From: Abscondita cerata
Lineage: Eukaryota; Arthropoda; Insecta; Coleoptera; Lampyridae
Length of the DNA: 64,000 nt
Direction of reading: 5' to 3'
Assembly: GCA_030710515.1 (NCBI GenBank)
Contig: JALBCR010003433.1
Span: 1-64,000 of the forward strand
Below, piece by piece: positions 56,861 through 64,000 of this stretch. How positions within the stretch are numbered: the first letter of the stretch is position 1; every line of letters starts with the position of its first letter. Made by a program: the position numbers and the translations under genes. The notes beneath the pieces were generated by a model. That model saw nothing but the letters and a program-made list of their open reading frames with translations. It made no database searches and was not told the DNA's origin.

Positions 56861-57113
56861 TAAAATATGGAAGGTGATCAGTACCTTACAGTACTCCATA
56901 GTCAACAAGAAGAACATGCTGTTCCTGAGAATCACCACTTTAGTTTCCGGAATTAAACGCCAAAACGTACGTCAATTTTCTTTAGAGTTTTTTTCGTGTG
57001 TGTTTTTTTAGTGCAAATATAAAATATGGAAAGTGATCAGTACCTTACAGTACTCTATGGTTAACAAGAAAAACATGTTGTTCTTGAGAATCACTACTTT
57101 GGTTCCCGGACCT
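56861..57113 (+). repeat. Two direct copies of a ~95-bp unit with a 29-codon open frame
   Basis: 56861-56956 and 57020-57113 are about 85 percent alike, 159 bp apart. The first has ATG at 56867 and encodes MEGDQYLTVLHSQQEEHAV, stopping at TAA (56954-56956). In the second the frame starts MESDQYLTVL and is stopped early. I do not know the function. It could be a duplicated first exon or a piece of a repeat. Confidence 0.6.
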
Positions 57114-57215
57114 GGTCATCAAGACCCTCCTGGGTAATTAGGAAAAAAATGTACAACACAATTTCACAAAACACAATCACATTACACATTAAATTAATAT
57201 TATTACATGTGAACA

Positions 57216-57425
57216 CTAGGGTGGGTAAGGGTTGACATGTTTAGGTTTTAGTGGTTTTCCTAAACTTTGAAGTAAATGCTTTGCCAAGACGAACCAATCC
57301 ACAATTGCACACGGTTTCGTCACCACATTGTACAAGTTGATACTGATCTTCTGGGGCACCATACTTAACACTTACATCACAATATAATATTTTAAATGTA
57401 CCATACGATTAAATAAATAAAAATA
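57216..57425 (+). repeat. Dispersed SINE-like repeat, copy A
   Basis: The longest of three copies (others at 36899 and 43459). About 200 bp, no coding capacity, ending in an AAATAAATAAAAA tail, and found 5'-truncated elsewhere, which suggests a retroposon. I could not find RNA polymerase III boxes with confidence. Confidence 0.7.
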
Positions 57426-60400
57426 ACTAAACTTCTTTAGCGTAATCTGGTTAGACATCATATCTGGCAGAAACACGTCAAGAGGTCAATATTTGTTAAA
57501 TACATTTCTACTTTTCTAATACTGCTAGGATTGAATAAAATTCTTTCGGTAAAAAATCCATACGGTGAATTTAAAACCAAACAGTAAATTAAAACCTAAA
57601 AACTGAAACAGATTTTTTCGGGAATGAGTGCCCGTTTGAAACCAACTCTGAATACTGTGTACGTACAAGTTGCGTATGCTATTTTTTTTCTATAATTGCA
57701 TGTTCAAATCTGTGTTATTTTGATATGTATATCACAAAATTTAATTAGCAACATGTGACTATACAAAAATGCAGATAATGTATACATTTGTCATCTAACA
57801 TCCAGCTAACCTATTTAATTGTCAAACGTTTATTTATAGATTTGCACTGCTTTACAACATTTACAACAAATAAAGTGCATTCTAGATAACGAACAATGTA
57901 AGTAAATCAACAAAGTGTTCGTGGAAAGCTTCTAATGTTTTTTGGTAGTTTTTGAAACACTTGTTTGGGATAACAGCGTTTCGGTGCTAGCTTTACCTGC
58001 GCTTTTGGTTGTTTCATAGGTAAGGAGTGTAAAAAGAATCGTTATTTGACATATGAAATTTTATAAAAGAAATGAATGTATTTACTAGCATTCGCCCAAA
58101 AACAATAAAAAGTATGTACGAAAATAGTGAAAAAGTTGCCCGTGACAAAATACAATAAAACACGAACCTATAAAAATAAAAGTAACTAAAATATAATTTA
58201 AAGTTTGTTACCGTTTATTTGTAAACAAACTAAAATAAATATATAGCAGTGCTAGATGACCTACCGGCAGCTCTTCTTCGTCGGGAGTGGTCGTAGGTTG
58301 ATTAAAAATTGTTCGAAATCGAGGCCTCTACACTGCTTGAAAAATTTATAAGGCGCCACCAAGGATTACGTATAAGAAATATCTAGAGCCACTACGAACT
58401 CGTAGATAGAGAAACAAAATCCGTACGTGCATAGAAATATGTATATTGTTTTAGCGACTAGAGTTCAATTAACACATATAGACACTCATAGACACAATAA
58501 TAGATAATATCATTTAACATAAATAGCAAAATATCGTTATCAAATAGTAATAATTCACGAGAGCAAGTTAAAACACGTATATAAATCTAAGGCACAAACG
58601 CCCCCAAATAGGTTAACGTATTTGACAGTCGTTTAACAACAAATACGACAAGTACCGGACCGTGGCCGATTATTTAAATAGATTAAAAGCGCACAAAATT
58701 AATTGTACTTGAAAGATCCTTCGAGTTTACAAAGTTATTTATAAGCGCCCAAAAAGGTACGGTGTTAAACGCACGACCATGATACATATGCATAGGACGC
58801 GACAAAATTTATGAATGACATTCATAAAAAATTAACTTAGTTCGTGTAACTAGGAAGTCTTCAGTGTTCGACAGTTAATCGGTAGAGATAACAGCTCCGG
58901 TATCCAAATGTAATATTTGATTATCCAACAAAAAAAAGGAAAAGCCAAAATGGACTACAATGATAATAGTTGCTGGCTGCTCACAAAGGATGAGATAAAC
59001 GGTTTATCTTGAGTGGTGGCTTTAAACCGACGATGGTTTTAAGGTAAGTTGAAATTCCAAGAGTGGTGTAATATCCACAATATTTTATTAAAACAAAGGA
59101 AAGTAAAAAAAAGGAATTTACACCGGAATCGGAATTGAAGACTTATTCCCTAATTAGAATGAAATGATATTACTTCAGTCAATATTACAAAGTACATGTC
59201 TAATTGCTCAATTTTTAGATAGCATTTTCCATGTACCCCTTTTCACAACGGAGAGTAAATTGGAAATAAACTGTAACTTTTGCGAGAAAGTGAGTAGAAA
59301 TCATCGGAACCGACAACTCCAAACAACTAAAATCCCCAGAATACTTCTCAATATAAGAATACACATTCAAACGCATTAGTGTAAACACGGTTGTCTATAC
59401 TGTAGGGAAAAAATAATCCATAAATCAATTATTTGCAAAATAATCCCGTCACAAGTCAAATAACTGAACAACAAATTCGGGACCTTTCAAAAACAAACGA
59501 TGACAATTAAAAAAGTAGTTACTTAGCTTCAAACGTTTACCAAAAGGTTTGGAGACACTAAATCTTTAAAAAACTTACCAAAGTGGGTAACCAGAATCAG
59601 AGCAAAAATTATATTAATGGACTAAAGATATAACAATAGAATTTTAAAATTAATCCTAAACATAACAAAAAGAACTAAAAGAATAAAAACACGTGTAAAT
59701 CTTACTGTCACTCTTAAATAACTAACACTAAAGTATTAATGTAAAAAATCTTATATTTCGGTCTTCAAGTTATATCCTCAACAAACCATCTAAACAAAAA
59801 TCACGGAAACAAAGAGGTAATCAACGTTTTACCAACGGGATAAAATGATCCTCATGAATTATAAAAGCTCAACGAAAGAGTGCGCTAGCTTGCGCAAACG
59901 AGTTATGTATAAAACGCCTTTAACTCTTAGCGGTAGACACAAAACCTTTCCCTTCAAAATGTTTCGATCTAAAAAAATCCTTTCCATCTAACTCTAATCA
60001 CACACAATAATTTAGAAAACGTTTACACATTATTGTAAAACCGGTTATTAAACTTGTCACGAACTCAAAATACAACAAATCAAGTAGTAGGTTTCTTCAG
60101 ATAATACAGCCTTTGTGAGTAGTCCGGGTATAATCGCTCAATAGAGCTTATTTCGACTTACATTTCAACCAGCCCTGGATAGTCTTCCTCGAGGCATCAA
60201 AATAATTATATTATACTCTTATAACATGTGACTGTAAATTTTCTTCTGGTCTGATCTATTCTACGCCGCGTGAATGCTTGAATTTTGTTGACTTTGTAAA
60301 AGGGTTTGCCCTGGTAGTTAGGCAATTTAAGTTACATTTGAGCATTTCGGTGACAAAATCATTATCAAGAGATGTCTAACTTTTCTAAGTTTGTTACTGT

Positions 60401-63400
60401 TTAATTTTTTCGTTCGGTAATTGGACATTCCTTTTTCTCCCTTTTTGAATTGTGCGTGAAAAATTATGAACCTACGGTTCTAAAATTTAGGGAAAATCTA
60501 ATAAAGTACCATTATTAATTAAGTGGTAACTGAAATCAGTCTTAAAATTATCGCAGTATTTATTAATCTATTCTAAGTTAATTTCCACCAGGTAATGTTA
60601 AATTGGAATAAATAAACACGAAACAATTTGTCTAATTATGGTTGCTTAAATAAGAGATAACAAGATAATATTAACATTACTGCGGAAGGCCGTTTACTAT
60701 TTACCTACTTTTTTTGGAATCCGGTATTTGTCCAGTCAAAGATAAAGTAATTACCTCCAGCCGAGGAGATCTTTATTATTGCTTTTCTCTTCTAACCTGA
60801 CTGCACTACTCTTCATCCGTTTTGAAAATACGAATTGACTACTTTTCATCGTAATCATCGATAACCCAGATGAATTGAAACCCTGAATGTTCTTAGTTAA
60901 TATTTTATTTAAAACGCGATTGTATCTGTATTCTAACGTGAATTTACCAACATAATTATTGATTTCTTATATTCTTTATATTTGAATGATGCATTTGAAA
61001 GATCTTTTGAAAATTAGTGTCGTATGTTTGCGTCTTTTGTTTACTTTTAGATTTATTGTCAATTACCGGTGCGCAATGTGAGTTTTATATTTAATGTCAT
61101 TAAAGCTGTGCTTATTTATGTGAGCTTTTTAAGGTTCTATTACCTGTTTTTGTATATTGATTATGATTTATTCGGCGACTACGCCCATCCAGTGGCGTCT
61201 CATACAGAACGGTTACTACTTAATTTAACGTTTCTATTTAATTATCTCTAAAATAACTCGTATTGTGTGGCTTCCTACACGCATTTGTTGTGTATTTTAT
61301 ATGTATTTTGTGTCTATAACAGGTCTAGTCGTTTTACAAAAATTATATCTCTACATTTTCGAATGGTCTCCTTCCAAAACAAGCCTTCTGTAAGAGTTAG
61401 AATAAAACCAAAGAATTGTTTACTTTGTCGTCGACGTTTCAGCAAGTTAATGTACGTATCGTTCTTTGTCTTTATTCAAATAATTGTTCCATGTTAAATT
61501 ATTATGTGACGCCCCCGTTTTTTTGTTTTGTTGTTGAGGATGTTTATATTACTAAAAAAGAACTTTATTAATTTTACGTTTTGAAGAAAGCAACACTTCA
61601 GTTTGCCGAAACTTTGACTTTAGTTTTAGCCTAACTCCGACATACACTTCTTTTGCAGTGTGAAAGTATTTGACTTAATTACACTACAAAATACATCTAC
61701 GATCCCTCTTCGACTTGTAGAGCTGCGGGCCTGGTTTTAGACACTTCCGTTTCATTTAATACTTTGATAACAATAAACCGTAACAAGCACAGTATAGTAG
61801 TGCGGCCAGTGTACCATTGTACGTGACTAACAATGAAAATCAGTTATCATCACATTGTTTTTTTATCATTAAAGTAAATTTTAATTAATGACAAAGTGGT
61901 AACCCCGACGTGTCCTACTCCCTTATTAATACTAAATTGCAATATGTTTTTATACTGCATTGGCAAAATGTTATGTGACGAAAGATTACCTTCGCAAGGT
62001 TGTTGTTGTTGCTGCCGCAACATTGTTTGCATTCGTTGTTTGAACATGTCGTTGTTTACCTTAATTATAAATTTAAGTAGCAAACTACTATCTGGAAATC
62101 TATCGTGATAACTTACAAAAACTACTTAATTGTGAAATCTTAAACTTAAAAATGATTGTACAATCGAAACCTTGATCGTTTTTATGTGATTAAATATAAA
62201 GAAATAAAACCTTTTGAGGATGGTATACTATTATATTTTGATTTTCCAGCAACTCCTCTAGCGTTAACAACCTTCACATTCAAATGAATATAGGATTTAA
62301 ATGAACAACCATATCCATTATCGTCATTTTTATTACTGGTAATTTTCGTATTCAATTATTAATTTCATTATCGTTTAATTTAGACATTGAACATTGTAAT
62401 GGGGAAATTATTTTGATGCCTTTCGATTTAATTAAATTATATTAAAATGTTTGGTGTTACTGTTTTAATAGAATTTTGTGTAGTTTGTTTAAAGCAAACG
62501 CGTTTGATTTAATTTTTTTTTTGTGTAAGTTATCTGTTGTTTGATTCTTAAAGCAACAGGTAGCGCTTTTAAAGTAGCAATAATAAAAACAACTTTATTT
62601 TCTGTTAGATGAGGAAAATGGTAAACCGTTTTAACAGTATAATACACATAGCCTAAGAAGCATACAGTCGGACGAAACTTAGATCAATGTCCAACAACGT
62701 ACGCTGAACTGACAAATGTCTAACAAAAGTTGTTCCCGCGGAATAGTGTTTATCGAGAAAAAAATACAAACAAACCAGAACCATCATGGCTTTCCAGCAA
62801 AAAAACATCAAAGAATTAGAAAGTCGCCAGAAGCAGATTATTCAAAAGCAGAAATCTATTCTCGCACAATCAGTCTCTACAAAGAAAATAAATCTGCAAA
62901 ACGCCAAGAACCCAGTAATACACTTTCCCGCCTCTTAACACAATCACAAAGCATAAGTCTGCAACACTACACTGAGAGTGTTAGTATGGACGAGATGACA
63001 CGCTGCACCTTACCCGATTTGAGCATTGCGCTTCCCCTATTAAACCTATCGGTCTTTAATTCTAAAATCCTGATTGTACGTGCTTATCTTTTTATCAACA
63101 GATAAGCGTCCTAAGCAACCTACATTAAGCAAACTCTACCTACTATCCAAAATAAAATATAACAAATAGATAATCAACGCCAAAACGTTGGAGTGACTAA
63201 ACTGAGTTAAAATCGTCCCAAGAGACAAAAAAACAGAATCATCCTACAGATAATATCCCCAAACAAAAGATTATAGCTCAAGTTAGAACTAAAAGTCAAT
63301 TAAAAGGTATGAGGATTTTTTCAAGGTTTGAAGTACTGATTAACAGTCCACATGAGTCGTTTAGCTCAAATGAGGAGAAACTAACCAGTGACAAAAATAA

Positions 63401-64000
63401 TAAAGCTAATACATGGTAAATAACAAAATCTGGTAAAAGTCAAAGTTTCTCATTACAATAATTAGAAAAAGATCCACTAAATTAAGGAAGTTGTTTCTCA
63501 TTACAATAATTAGAAAATTTTATTTTCATAACTTGGTCTCCAAGTCGGTCGATACTTAACATACCGTTTACGAAGATTGTAACAATTTCGATGTTTCTTA
63601 TAATCTTTCGCGAATCGTTTCAAATTGTGTTGTGTAAACAATTCTTTTATTTTAAGTAGCTTTAATTTTTGGCATAGCGGGAGCATGTAGAAGTGATGAG
63701 CTGTATGTACACTTATGAAATTTAAAACTTGGACACCACAATTTCTGTAAACAAAAGTTTGCACATTGTGAAGCGGGCTTAAGGGTATCATTTACAATTC
63801 TAACAGCAGGTAGTCTCAGCAGGGGTTATCTTATAGAAGGACTGTAGAATGAATCATTACACTAAGCACGTTTTAGAAAATAGGTAATTTACGTTGCTTA
63901 CTTAATTTTTTCTTTAAAGAATATATTTGAAGGTATCGCTAATTAAACACCATAGCTCGATTAATTATCGAATCAAAATTTTGTTTAGGAAATGTTTACA
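57426..64000. other. 6.6 kb without a recognisable gene
   Basis: AT-rich. Open frames at 62716-63105 (plus, 129 codons, Ser/Lys-rich) and 63791-63510 (minus, 93 codons, containing NCYNLRKRYVKY, faintly like a LINE C-terminus) are not convincing. Non-coding exons or enhancers could be hidden. Confidence 0.4.

Noticed and set aside
62716..63105. 129-codon plus-strand open frame
   Set aside because: Ser/Lys-rich without a domain or duplicate; could be chance. Not called as a gene.
63510..63791. Minus-strand frame faintly like a LINE C-terminus (CYNLRKR)
   Set aside because: One short motif is not enough.
1..64000. CRISPR array, bacterial operon or rRNA
   Set aside because: No regularly spaced short repeats, no dense gene packing and no rRNA motifs; the content is clearly eukaryotic.

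Overview
This is 64 kb of AT-rich eukaryotic DNA, almost certainly from an insect or another arthropod. The evidence is the mix of mobile elements: IS630-type and mariner transposases, a Transib/RAG1-like transposase, Crypton-like tyrosine recombinases, Penelope-like elements and several LINE types, together with short GT-AG introns and an arthropod TATA plus TCAGTT initiator pair. I recognise no host gene with confidence. Every protein signal I can name belongs to a mobile element, and all are broken or catalytically damaged, so the window reads as an intergenic or intronic transposon graveyard. There are no bacterial operons, CRISPR arrays or rRNA genes.

Layout. 0-8 kb: two small LINE pieces, an IS630-type transposon with terminal inverted repeats (2130-4573), a foldback element (4681-5330) and a decayed LINE on the minus strand (6040-7740). 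8-17 kb: mostly unassigned, with IS630-type shreds near 14 kb and a LINE zinc-knuckle fragment at 16.7-17.4 kb. 17.9-26.9 kb: a tyrosine recombinase pseudogene, a cysteine-rich open frame, a mariner transposase fused to the tail of an RTE-type LINE, a Transib/RAG1-like remnant on the minus strand, and a second, partial copy of the IS630-type element. 27.7-36.5 kb: a Penelope fragment ending in a hammerhead-like motif, an LTR with primer-binding site, a second Penelope reverse transcriptase, and a LINE whose 3' untranslated region is split by a 2.6-kb TIR transposon. 38.3-42.0 kb: a LINE with ORF1, endonuclease and reverse transcriptase on the minus strand, with TA microsatellites. 44.2-49.1 kb: a DD41D Tc1/mariner-type element with about 500-bp terminal repeats, a second tyrosine recombinase pseudogene with two short introns, a tandem repeat carrying two hammerhead ribozymes, and a U6 snRNA-like pseudogene. 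49-64 kb: mostly unassigned, with an inverted pair of hammerhead-like motifs at 51.5 kb and small repeats near 57 kb.

The most interesting system is the tandem repeat at 47.85-48.64 kb. Its unit is about 324 bp and repeats about 2.4 times. Each of the two complete junctions carries a type I hammerhead self-cleaving ribozyme with very short stem III, the architecture described for animal retrozymes and Penelope-like elements. A Penelope fragment with a hammerhead-like motif lies 20 kb away, and a pair of degenerate hammerhead-like motifs in inverted orientation lies 3 kb away. Penelope machinery is thought to mobilise such non-autonomous units, so the window may hold both the units and relics of their partners.

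A second theme is data quality. The mariner transposase is broken by six single-base deletions, each in a homopolymer of six or more. This could be sequencing error rather than decay.
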